Below are positions 34,417-41,870 of a stretch of 50,049 nucleotides of DNA, one piece after another. The translations under genes and the position numbers were made by a program. Each line of letters starts with the position of its first letter. Position 1 is the stretch's first letter. The stretch lies in NCBI GenBank assembly GCA_036389695.1, contig DASVWG010000033.1, positions 1-50,049 on the forward strand, read 5' to 3'. Source of the DNA: JALZHR01 sp036389695 (GTDB lineage: Bacteria; Acidobacteriota; Blastocatellia; Pyrinomonadales; Pyrinomonadaceae). A model generated the notes under the pieces. The model worked only from the letters and a program-made list of their open reading frames with translations, was not told the origin of the DNA and ran no database searches.

Positions 34417-34857
34417 ATGCAAAAAATAAAAGCCAAACATTTAGCCACCGGCGACCGCGTGAGATTTTCCCGCGACGGCTGGCAAACTGTCGGCAGAATT
34501 ACAAACTGCAACTCAATCAGTGTTTCCTTTATGTTCAGTGACGGAATTATCAGAAAACTAGAAGCGCATCAGGAATATGATGTTGAGAAAGCAGAGAAAC
34601 CGCCTGACCCACAGCCCGGACAGATTATGCGTCTGCAAAGAGAATCGAATCGGCTTTCACTCTGCGCATCTCATTCGCTTTTCGATTTAAGCGACATCAA
34701 CGAATCTTTTCGCGCATTAAAACAACGTGACGGCTACTCAAACAGCGCCGCCGCTTATCACGAACTGGAAACAGGCGCGACTTTACACACTAGAGACGCC
34801 ATTTACTGGATGCCTCTGAAATGGTCAGGCGAATCGACTTTTTGTGCAAAGCCGTAA
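34417..34857 (+). CDS. hypothetical protein (146 aa)
   Basis: Unrecognised. An N-terminal SH3-like stretch ('IKAKHLATGDRVRFSRDGWQ', 'GIIRKLEAHQEYDV') suggests a small beta-barrel; the C-terminal half is mixed with Ser/Trp motifs. Single gene between two repeat-laden spaces; its last codons run into sequence shared with 33138-33155. Confidence 0.6.
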   Translation: MQKIKAKHLATGDRVRFSRDGWQTVGRITNCNSISVSFMFSDGIIRKLEAHQEYDVEKAEKPPDPQPGQIMRLQRESNRLSLCASHSLFDLSDINESFRALKQRDGYSNSAAAYHELETGATLHTRDAIYWMPLKWSGESTFCAKP

Positions 34858-34890
34858 ATCGCCGCTTTCGGCAAGAGTTTTTTGAATTTG

Positions 34891-35112
34891 GTAGTGTCCT
34901 AATAATGTGTTGCTGATAGCCACGTCGTTTACGGCGTGGTCACGAAGATTGAGAATCTGAAAAGGGCGTTTCAGCGTCCTTTTGTTTTGGCTTGAGCCGA
35001 AGCATTGTTTGGGAAGGACGTTGAAACGCCCTTACTATGATTCGTTTATTCAAACCACGCCGTAAACGACGTGACTATTTTATTTCCGGCAGCACACTAT
35101 TAGCACACTACC
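34891..35112. mobile_element. non-autonomous palindromic element, copy 2, in a larger imperfect inverted repeat
   Basis: Core 34918-35078 has the same nested modules as copy 1: outer CCACGTCGTTTACGGCGTGG and mate, inner AAGGGCGTTTCAGCGTCCTT and mate. Outside it GGTAGTGTCCTAATAATGTG (from 34891) and the reverse complement of 35091-35112 (GGTAGTGTGCTAATAGTGTG) form a further inverted repeat. About 60 bp to its left also resemble the left flank of copy 1 (TCGCCGCTTTCGGCAAG). Confidence 0.8.
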
Positions 35113-35165
35113 TTGAATTTATTGATTTGTTACACAGTTTTATGGTTTTGGCTATTTTCCTTTAT

Positions 35166-35740
35166 TAGCCACGCCGCTTTAGCGCGTGGTCAGCGAGTTG
35201 AAATAAAACGAAAGGGCGTTTTAACGTCCTTTCTAAACTGCTTTAGCTTTCTTCCTTTTCAATCTTTTCCAGACGCTCGTAAATCTTACCTGTTTTGTGA
35301 TGTTCTTTTTGGTTCAAAACATAACTGATAACCCATTTCAAATCCTTTGTGCCGAAACTTAAAATGCCGTATCCGTGTTGCCATTCAAGCAGTTTGTGAT
35401 TGGCAAATTGATTGATGTAATGCGAGCTTGCGCCTTTTAATTGTCCAATCCATTCGGCGGGCTGAATAGTCGGCGGAATTGAAACCGCTAAATGAATATG
35501 ATTTTCTATTCCGCCAATGGCATGAACAAATGTTTCCGGTGTTTCCAGAATTTTTTGTTTTAGGAATTGGTAGAGTTTTAATTCGATTTCAGGTCTTATC
35601 AGCGGCATATTCGATTTTGTATGCCAAGTGATATGAAAGTTGATTTCCGAATAAACTCTGCGCGGCATAGTTTTAGAAGGACGTTAAAACGCCCTTTGTT
35701 GTTTTGTTAGCGTTAACCACGCGCTAAAGCGGCGTGGCTA
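35166..35740. mobile_element. RAYT/IS200-like element bounded by REP palindromes
   Basis: Left end GCCACGCCGCTTTAGCGCGTGG with AAAGGGCGTTTTAACGTCCTT; right end carries the inverse of both. Between lies one Y1 transposase gene on the minus strand. The hairpins are the type of substrate recognised by REP-associated tyrosine transposases. Element length about 575 bp. Confidence 0.85.
35243..35668 (-). CDS. REP-associated tyrosine transposase (Y1 / IS200-like)
   Basis: 141 aa. The HUH motif is in 'IENHIHLAVSIPP' and the catalytic Tyr is in 'VISYVLNQKEHH', the layout of the Y1 transposase family that nicks single-stranded hairpins. N-terminal 'YSEINFHITWHTKSN' is family-typical. Complete and uninterrupted, so it may be active. 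Flanked by the matching palindromes, and two non-autonomous relatives lie within 2 kb. Confidence 0.92.
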   Translation of the reverse strand: MPRRVYSEINFHITWHTKSNMPLIRPEIELKLYQFLKQKILETPETFVHAIGGIENHIHLAVSIPPTIQPAEWIGQLKGASSHYINQFANHKLLEWQHGYGILSFGTKDLKWVISYVLNQKEHHKTGKIYERLEKIEKEES

Positions 35741-35892
35741 AATAAGCACTTCACATTTATTTCTTAATAAGCATTTTATCGCTGTAATTATAAACAAGTT
35801 GTAATTTTGAGCAAACTTTCTTTTACCACTGACAGGCAATAAAAACTTATCTACTTTAAGAGAACAACAACAATTCGCTACTGAATATCTTA

Positions 35893-35990
35893 ACTTTTCC
35901 GCCCGGATGTTTCGTCGTTCGATGGTGCTAATTTATTGTCGTTATGACAGCAGAAAGACGCGAGAGATTTGAGATTTCTTCGGGTGTTTA
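35893..35990 (+). pseudogene. decayed copy of the methylmalonyl-CoA mutase gene start
   Basis: 35893-35990 resembles 39298-39385 in both leader (CTTTTCCGCCCG, GGTGCTAATTTATTG) and coding DNA. From ATG 35944 it reads MTAERRERFEISSGV then TAA, against MTTERRERFETSSGIELP in the intact gene. After the stop only a few bases of similarity remain. A truncated duplicate or the last trace of a lost paralogue. The rest of the 35741-36113 gap is AT-rich with one terminator. Confidence 0.75.
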
Positions 35991-36058
35991 ACTGCCTTAA
36001 AATGCAGGTTTTAATTAGAAACGAATTTTCGTTGAAATAAAATAGAGACGGTATGAAA

Positions 36059-36088
36059 AACCGCGAGAAATCAAAATCTCTCGCGGTT
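36059..36088 (-). terminator. intrinsic terminator of the ExbD-domain lipoprotein gene
   Basis: Minus strand: AACCGCGAGA pairs with TCTCGCGGTT followed by TTTC. Its 26-nt core is identical to that of the terminator at 37025-37068. Confidence 0.8.
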
Positions 36089-36113
36089 GAATGGGGCTTT
36101 AGCTTTTCGCGGG

Positions 36114-36899
36114 TTATTCCAAATCGTCCAGCATTAAATAAACTTCCGTTGCGCCGGCGGCGGTGGCGGCGTTGATGAGGCGGGCGACTTCGCGGTAGCG
36201 GTTGGCGCGCGGCGCTTTGATGAAAACGGCGCGGTCGATTTCGCCAGTGCCTTTTAAGGTGATTTTTTTCTCCTCGTTTTCTTTGAGCATCTGCGTCAGC
36301 TTGCCGCTGATTTCTTCTTCGCTGATTTCGGGCGCGGCGGGTTTGAAGGCGTATTTATCAAATCTGCCGGGCTTTATTTTGCCGTCTTTTTGCAGGCTGA
36401 CGACCAGACGGCGGTCGAGCAAATCGAGCGAGTCGGTTTCTTTCGGCTCGGCGGGAATTTTAATTTTCAGAACCTGCAATTTTTTGTCCGCGCCGGTTGG
36501 CGGTTCGACAAATAAGCCGACGTTTTCGATGTTTTGGCGACGAATAATATCCAGAGTCTTAACGATGCTGCCGAACTCGGCGTTGGCGTCGGCGTTCAGA
36601 TAAATCAACTGCCGTTCGGACGGATTTTCCCTGAGCCGCTTTTCGACGGCTTCGCCGAGGATTTCGAGCGGATACTGTTCGCTGCCGACGTATGTCTCGT
36701 CCGGGTAACGCACGGAAACGACAATCGCTTTTTCTTCAAACGCGTGCGGGTCGGGCTTGGCGTGCCCGATATTTTTCGGGACGTCGGCGAATGGATAATC
36801 GGGCTGCTTCAGCGCGTCCTGCACCGGCGTCAGGCTGCCCAGACAAGAGGCGGCGAAACAAACGAACAGGCAAAGCGCGGCAAATTTAATAATTTTCAT
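36114..36899 (-). CDS. lipoprotein with two tandem ExbD/TolR-like periplasmic domains
   Basis: 261 aa from the ATG at 36899 (a TTG at 36914 is less likely). Lipobox-like end of signal 'CFAASC'. Domain 1 (about 60-135): 'VVSVRYPDETYVGSEQYPLE', 'QLIYLNADANAEFGSIVKTL'. Domain 2 (about 160-261): 'LVVSLQKDGKIKPGRFDKYA', 'VFIKAPRANRYREVARLINA'. Both follow the ExbD fold pattern, but the single N-terminal membrane helix with its essential Asp is missing. So it is unlikely to be an energiser; perhaps a periplasmic adaptor. No exbB/tolQ adjacent. Confidence 0.7.
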   Translation of the reverse strand: MKIIKFAALCLFVCFAASCLGSLTPVQDALKQPDYPFADVPKNIGHAKPDPHAFEEKAIVVSVRYPDETYVGSEQYPLEILGEAVEKRLRENPSERQLIYLNADANAEFGSIVKTLDIIRRQNIENVGLFVEPPTGADKKLQVLKIKIPAEPKETDSLDLLDRRLVVSLQKDGKIKPGRFDKYAFKPAAPEISEEEISGKLTQMLKENEEKKITLKGTGEIDRAVFIKAPRANRYREVARLINAATAAGATEVYLMLDDLE

Positions 36900-37024
36900 A
36901 CTTTTCGGAGACAAATTTTAACTGAAATTTTTACGGGTCAGAGTGGGAATTGAAATATATTGCCTGCGGACAGGAAAAACGTCAACAGCGAACGGCGAAA
37001 TCGCGGCGCGGCGGAAAATTGATT

Positions 37025-37068
37025 AAACGAAAGCCGCGAGAAATCAAAATCTCTCGCGGCTTTCGTTT
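37025..37068 (-). terminator. intrinsic terminator of the amidohydrolase gene
   Basis: AAACGAAAGCCGCGAGA pairs perfectly with TCTCGCGGCTTTCGTTT (17 bp). Strongly stable on both strands. Confidence 0.85.
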
Positions 37069-37085
37069 ATTGCCTGAAAAATTCG

Positions 37086-39122
37086 CTACGGTTTGAAGCC
37101 GACCGATTGCCAGAGCTGGGCGCAGTCGTACATTCTGCCGTTGGCGACGACATAGCGCGTGTTGCGAAGGTTGCGGATGTTTTCGAGCGGGTTGCCGTCG
37201 ATGAGGATTACATCGGCGTATTTTCCGACCTCAATCGTGCCCGAATCTTTGTCCATTTTCATCACGCGGGCGGGGACGATGGTCGCCGCCTGAATCGCTT
37301 CCATCGGCGTGAAACCGGCTTGGACGTAAAGCTCGATTTCGCGGCGCAGGCTGTGACCGGGCACGACCTGGTCGGTGCCCGCGACAATCGGGATGCCGGC
37401 GCGGTGCAGCGCGCCGATGATGTCGAGAAACATTTTGACCGTCTCGCGCCCCGACGCCTCGCGCTCGGGCGGAACGCCCGTGTTGTTTATCGGCGCGTAA
37501 AGCTCGCGCGGAAGCTTTGCCGCGCCCGGCTCGATGGTGGAATAAGGCGTGCTCTTGGGGCGCAGAAACCATTCGAAAAGCGCGACGGTCGGGTCGAAAA
37601 CCGTGCCGCGGTCTTTGAAAAATTGTATCGTCCGTTTCACTTCCGGCGAGTCGAAATCAATCTTCGGCACGACGCCGGGCGCGGGTTTGAAATCCTTCGG
37701 CGCGAGCACCGGCGGCAGGTATTGAATGTGATTGATTTGGTCCATTCCGGCTTCGACCGCCTGAATCGCGTTCATCCCGCGCGGGACGTGACCGGAAACG
37801 GTTAAGCCCAGACGATGCGCTTCCGCCGTGATTTCCCTGACAATTTCCGGTTTCATCGAGCTATAGATTTTGATTTGCTGGAAGCCCGCGTCGTAGTAGC
37901 GCTTGACGACGGCGCGGGCTTCTTCGGGCGTGTTGGCGCGGATAATGCCGATTGCCTGCGGGCTGTCGCCGTCGACGATTCCGGCGAGCAAAATTCGCGG
38001 TCCGAGCCCGATGCCGTTTTTGATGGCGTCGCGCACGGCGACCATAAACTCCAGCTCGTTGCCGACGTCGCGCACGGTCGTCACGCCCGCCGCCAGATAA
38101 ACCGGACCCCATTCGACCTGCTCGAAATGCGCGTGCATTTCCCACAAGCCGGGCAGAACGTATCTGCCCTGCGCGTCAAACCGGCGCGCGCCTTTCGGGA
38201 TTCTCACGCTCGCTTTTGTGCCGACCGCCGTGATGCGCCCGTTTTCCATGACGATGACCGCGTCCGGCAAGACCGGCTTGCCCGTGCCGTCAATCAGATT
38301 GGCGTTGGTAATGGCGAGCGCGCCTTTGCGCTGCGGGCTGTTGCGGTTCGAGATTTCGGCGAGCGCCGCCGTATTGTCTTCGGCGGCTTTCGAAACGAAA
38401 AAGCCGAGCGACGATAAATATTCCTCGCGCAGCGCCTCGAAATGGTCGAACTCGGCATCGACGCCGACCAGCGCGACGAGATTTCCATTCGCGTCGAGCC
38501 AGATTGATTCGCGTCCCCAAATCAAGCCGCTGACGCTGTAACGCGTCAGCTCAACCGTTCTGCCGCCCGCGTTGACTTTGTCCGTGCCGCGTTTTTCGAT
38601 TGTCACCGCGCCGCCCGGCAAGGTGGCGAGCGCGCCTTTTATTTTATTCTGCGCCAGATAACGCATCATCAACTGCTGAATCGCCGTCGGCGCGTAACCG
38701 GCAATCGTGAAAAATTTTTCGGGAACGCTTGCCTGCCGCGTCTCTTTGCCTTCGCGAATCGAGGCGGTGCTGCCGCTGATTTGAACGGTCGTGTCGATGG
38801 TCGAGCCGCGCGAGGTGTTGCCCTTGATTTCAAACATTTCCGGCGTCAGGTTCGCTTTGGTTCTGATGGTCGCCGCGAGCGGCACGGGCGAGCCGCGGTC
38901 GGTGAATTTAAAATTCGATCTGGTGACGAGCGAATCGCCTTCGCGCACGGTTTCATAAGTTTCCTCGCCAATCGCCTGCTCGAATTTGTGCAGGCGAAAC
39001 TTTCCCGTTTCGACGACCGCCTGCGCCTGCGCCGGCGCGGTAAAAGCCAACAGCAAAAGCGCGAGCAAAGCGTTCAACCGATTGATGCGCGAAAGGCTTC
39101 CGCCAAACAAAAATTTAGACAT
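37086..39122 (-). CDS. secreted amidohydrolase-family protein with N-terminal extension
   Basis: 678 aa, signal peptide to about residue 34. Residues 35-260 are a beta-rich extension of unknown role; 265-678 a metal-dependent amidohydrolase: 'YVLPGLWEMHAHFEQ' (HxH), 'VSGHVPRGMNAIQAVEAG', 'INHIQYLPP', 'IVAGTDQVVPGHSLRREIEL', 'GKYADVILIDGNPLENI'. A prolidase/imidazolonepropionase-like hydrolase probably acting on a periplasmic amide or dipeptide. GAGGAG 10 nt before ATG. Confidence 0.9.
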   Translation of the reverse strand: MSKFLFGGSLSRINRLNALLALLLLAFTAPAQAQAVVETGKFRLHKFEQAIGEETYETVREGDSLVTRSNFKFTDRGSPVPLAATIRTKANLTPEMFEIKGNTSRGSTIDTTVQISGSTASIREGKETRQASVPEKFFTIAGYAPTAIQQLMMRYLAQNKIKGALATLPGGAVTIEKRGTDKVNAGGRTVELTRYSVSGLIWGRESIWLDANGNLVALVGVDAEFDHFEALREEYLSSLGFFVSKAAEDNTAALAEISNRNSPQRKGALAITNANLIDGTGKPVLPDAVIVMENGRITAVGTKASVRIPKGARRFDAQGRYVLPGLWEMHAHFEQVEWGPVYLAAGVTTVRDVGNELEFMVAVRDAIKNGIGLGPRILLAGIVDGDSPQAIGIIRANTPEEARAVVKRYYDAGFQQIKIYSSMKPEIVREITAEAHRLGLTVSGHVPRGMNAIQAVEAGMDQINHIQYLPPVLAPKDFKPAPGVVPKIDFDSPEVKRTIQFFKDRGTVFDPTVALFEWFLRPKSTPYSTIEPGAAKLPRELYAPINNTGVPPEREASGRETVKMFLDIIGALHRAGIPIVAGTDQVVPGHSLRREIELYVQAGFTPMEAIQAATIVPARVMKMDKDSGTIEVGKYADVILIDGNPLENIRNLRNTRYVVANGRMYDCAQLWQSVGFKP

Positions 39123-39197
39123 GCCAGATTATTCTCCTCGATTTTTAAATAAGGCAATTCGCCCTGAAGATATTTCAGCTATTTTCAATTGTGAATC

Positions 39198-39209
39198 TTT
39201 TACGTAAAA
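39198..39209. promoter_or_regulatory. palindrome in divergent amidohydrolase-mutase gap
   Basis: TTTTACGTAAAA, a perfect 12-bp palindrome between the two divergent genes. Possible operator for either; no supporting promoter boxes were firmly identified. Confidence 0.25.
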
Positions 39210-39232
39210 AAATCCACGAAGTTTCTTCTTCG

Positions 39233-39300
39233 AGCGGTAAGTGGTAAGTTCGTTTCTTTACAATTGCAACTTACCGTTTACCACTTACCGCTTACCACTT
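39233..39300. repeat. short-word inverted repeat (GGTAAGTGGTAAG family)
   Basis: Left AGCGGTAAGTGGTAAG, right CTTACCGTTTACCACTTACC... around an AT-rich loop; directly upstream of the mutase. A single-sided copy of the same word (GTGGTAAACGGTAA) occurs at 20296-20309 before the nitrilase gene. Confidence 0.8.
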
Positions 39301-39332
39301 TTTCCGCCCGATTGTGCTAATCTATTGGCGTT

Positions 39333-40928
39333 ATGACAACGGAAAGACGCGAGAGATTTGAGACTTCTTCGGGCATCGAGCTGCCCAATGATTTTAACCC
39401 GGCGAATTCGGATTTTGATTACGAGACGGACTTGGGCGAGCCGGGACGTTTTCCCTTTACGCGCGGCGTGCGGGCGAATATGTATCGCGGAAAATTCTGG
39501 ACGATGCGGCAATACGCGGGCTTTGCGACGGCTGAAGAATCGAACGCGCGTTATAAATATCTTTTGTCGCAGGGCACGACCGGCTTGAGCGTGGCGTTTG
39601 ATTTGCCGACGCAAATCGGTTTGGATTCGGACGATGTGCTGGCGGCGGGCGAGGTCGGGAAAGTCGGCGTGGCGATTGATTCGGTCGAAGATATGCTGAC
39701 GCTGCTGGACGGCATTCCGCTGGATAAAGTTTCGACTTCGATGACGATAAACGCGACGGCTTCGACGCTTTTGTGTCTTTATTTAGCCGTCGCCAGACGG
39801 CAGAACGTCGCGTTCGACAAGGTCAACGGCACGATTCAAAACGATATTTTGAAGGAATACATCGCGCGCGGAACTTATATCTATCCGCCGAAACCTTCTT
39901 TGAGATTAATCACCGACACTTTCGCCTTCTGCGCGGCGCAGGTGCCGAACTGGAACACGATTTCCATCAGCGGTTATCACATCCGCGAAGCCGGTTCGAC
40001 TGCCGCGCAGGAAATCGCTTTTACTCTGGCGGACGGCATCGCGTATGTTGACGCGGCGATTTCGGTCGGGCTGGAAGTCGATAATTTCGCGCCCCGCTTG
40101 TCGTTCTTTTTCAACGCGCACAACAATCTTCTGGAAGAAGTCGCCAAATTCCGCGCCGCGCGCCGTTTGTGGGCTAAACTGATGCGCGAGCGCTTTAAAG
40201 CGCAGAATCCGAAATCGCTGATGCTGCGCTTTCACACGCAGACGGCGGGCTCGACCCTGACGGCGCAGCAGCCGGAAGTCAACGTCGCGCGCACGACGAT
40301 TCAGGCGCTCGCCGCCGTTCTCGGCGGAACGCAAAGTTTGCACACGAATTCGATGGACGAAGCTTTATCTTTGCCGACCGAAAACGCCGCGCGTATCGCG
40401 CTGCGGACGCAGCAGGTTATCGCACACGAATCGGGCGTCGCCGATACGGTCGACGCTCTGGCGGGTTCTTACGCGATTGAAGAGCTGACCAATCAACTGG
40501 AACAAAAGGCAATCGAATACATCGAAAAAATCGACGCGATGGGCGGAATGTTAAGGGCAATCGAGCAAGGCTACGTCCAGCGCGAAATCCAGGAAGCCGC
40601 TTACGAATATCAACGCGCCGTCGAAAAACAGACGGCAATCGTCGTCGGCGTCAACAAGTTTCAGACGGAAGAAACCGAAACGATTCCGATTCAGCGCATC
40701 GACCCGAAAATCGAGCGCGAACAGGTCGAGAGACTGCGCGCCGTCCGCGCCCGGCGTGATGCGGAGAAAGCCGAAAACGCTTTAACGAAGCTTGAAGCAG
40801 CGGCGAACGGAACGGAAAATTTGCTGCCGCGCATTCTGGATTGCGTCGAAAGTTATGTCACAGTCGGCGAGATTTCGCACCGTCTGCGAAAAGTCTGGGG
40901 CGAATATCAGGAAGCCGTGACAGTTTAA
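39333..40928 (+). CDS. methylmalonyl-CoA mutase-type catalytic subunit (no B12-binding domain)
   Basis: 531 aa of the acyl-CoA mutase TIM-barrel domain: 'RGVRANMYRGKFWTMRQYAG', 'GLSVAFDLPTQIGLDSDD', 'DKVSTSMTINATASTLL', 'FHTQTAGSTLTAQQPEVNVA', 'HTNSMDEALSLPTENAARI', 'AGSYAIEELTN'. The chain ends before the usual cobalamin-binding domain, so it needs a separate small subunit (not in the window). It isomerises a methyl-branched acyl-CoA, probably methylmalonyl-CoA to succinyl-CoA; isobutyryl- or related CoA specificity cannot be excluded. Followed by two small genes at 3- and 6-bp spacing. Confidence 0.93.
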   Translation: MTTERRERFETSSGIELPNDFNPANSDFDYETDLGEPGRFPFTRGVRANMYRGKFWTMRQYAGFATAEESNARYKYLLSQGTTGLSVAFDLPTQIGLDSDDVLAAGEVGKVGVAIDSVEDMLTLLDGIPLDKVSTSMTINATASTLLCLYLAVARRQNVAFDKVNGTIQNDILKEYIARGTYIYPPKPSLRLITDTFAFCAAQVPNWNTISISGYHIREAGSTAAQEIAFTLADGIAYVDAAISVGLEVDNFAPRLSFFFNAHNNLLEEVAKFRAARRLWAKLMRERFKAQNPKSLMLRFHTQTAGSTLTAQQPEVNVARTTIQALAAVLGGTQSLHTNSMDEALSLPTENAARIALRTQQVIAHESGVADTVDALAGSYAIEELTNQLEQKAIEYIEKIDAMGGMLRAIEQGYVQREIQEAAYEYQRAVEKQTAIVVGVNKFQTEETETIPIQRIDPKIEREQVERLRAVRARRDAEKAENALTKLEAAANGTENLLPRILDCVESYVTVGEISHRLRKVWGEYQEAVTV

Positions 40929-40931
40929 AAG

Positions 40932-41297
40932 ATGAACGCGGCGGAAGAAATCAGAAAACTTGAACGCGAATTAATCGAAGCGATTTTGCGCCGCGATTCC
41001 GCGTTTTTAAACGATATTCTGGCGGACGATTTATCCGTCATCACGCCGTTCGGCGATTTGGCGAGCAAATCAATGATGGTGAAATTTGACGATAATCTCG
41101 TCAACGAATCAATCGTGACCGACGAAATAAAAATAAGAATTTACGGTGAGACGGCAATCGTGACCGGGCGCGCGACGCTCAAAAGTCGTTACGCGAATCA
41201 GGATTTGAGCGGTCAATACCGTTTCACGAGAGTTTATTTTAAACGGGAGACTTGGCGCATTGTGGCGTATCAAGCCACGCGCATTGCTGAACAATAA
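40932..41297 (+). CDS. NTF2-like / DUF4440-type small protein
   Basis: 121 aa with the SnoaL/DUF4440 cone fold pattern: 'EIRKLERELIEAILRRDSAF', 'ILADDLSVITPFGDLASKS', 'RIYGETAIVTGRATLKSRY', 'TRVYFKRETWRIVAYQAT'. Such proteins bind small ligands; exact role unknown. Translated in the mutase operon, 3 bp after it. Confidence 0.85.
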   Translation: MNAAEEIRKLERELIEAILRRDSAFLNDILADDLSVITPFGDLASKSMMVKFDDNLVNESIVTDEIKIRIYGETAIVTGRATLKSRYANQDLSGQYRFTRVYFKRETWRIVAYQATRIAEQ

Positions 41298-41303
41298 AAA
41301 TTT

Positions 41304-41723
41304 ATGGCTGAAGAAAGAAACGTCGAAGAACTGGACGCGAAAAACGAATCGACCGAGCTGCGCTCAATCCGCGACATCGTCAAGGATTTATCAAAACCCG
41401 TCGCCAAACGCCATCTCAGGACGCGCAAGCAGGGCGGCAAGGAGCTGACTTATATTTCGTGGTATGACGCGGTGAAATATCTCGACCATTACGCGCCGGG
41501 CTGGTGTTATGAAGTGCGCTCGTTGAACTCAATCAGCGGGAAGCTGATTTTAACGATTCGTCTTTCGATTCCCTGTCAGGAAGGCATTATTTACCGCGAG
41601 GCAACCGGTCAGGAAGAAGAAGAAACGACTTCCTACGGCGATTCCAGCTCTAACGCCGAATCGATGGCGCTGCGGCGCGCGGCGGCAAAATTCGGTCTGG
41701 GATTATATCTCTATGACCAGTAA
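41304..41723 (+). CDS. Rad52/DdrA-like single-strand annealing protein
   Basis: 139 aa. N-terminal acidic arm, then 'ELTYISWYDAVKYLDHYAPG' and the C-terminal 'SNAESMALRRAAAKFGLGLY', the pattern of Rad52/22-like annealing proteins including DdrA of Deinococcus ('..A..~al~rA~~~FG~glYL'). Shorter than DdrA. Expected to bind single-stranded DNA ends. Unusually it sits at the end of a mutase operon rather than with phage or SSB genes. Confidence moderate since the family is diverse. Confidence 0.7.
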   Translation: MAEERNVEELDAKNESTELRSIRDIVKDLSKPVAKRHLRTRKQGGKELTYISWYDAVKYLDHYAPGWCYEVRSLNSISGKLILTIRLSIPCQEGIIYREATGQEEEETTSYGDSSSNAESMALRRAAAKFGLGLYLYDQ

Positions 41724-41731
41724 TCAGGGAA

Positions 41732-41863
41732 TGTAAGGGCAGGTCTTGTGCCTGCCCAAAGCGCTTGTCAAAGCGCTAATCAATATTAATTGCTGCAATC
41801 TTGAATTTAAATAAAACGCTTATTCGCTGCGCTCATTGGGCAGGCACAAGACCTGCCCCTACA
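41732..41863. repeat. palindromic element (GGGCAGGTCTTGTGCCTGCCC arms)
   Basis: Left TGTAAGGGCAGGTCTTGTGC and the reverse complement of the right arm (TGTAGGGGCAGGTCTTGTGC) match at 19 of 20. A second small hairpin AAAGCGCTTGTCAAAGCGCT lies inside. Between the converging Rad52-like and PepSY genes, so it may act as a two-way terminator. Confidence 0.85.
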
Positions 41864-41870
41864 TTTATTG

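Noticed and set aside
33202..35740. CRISPR array
   Set aside because: The repeats are inverted palindromes of different spacing, not regularly spaced direct repeats, and no cas genes are present.
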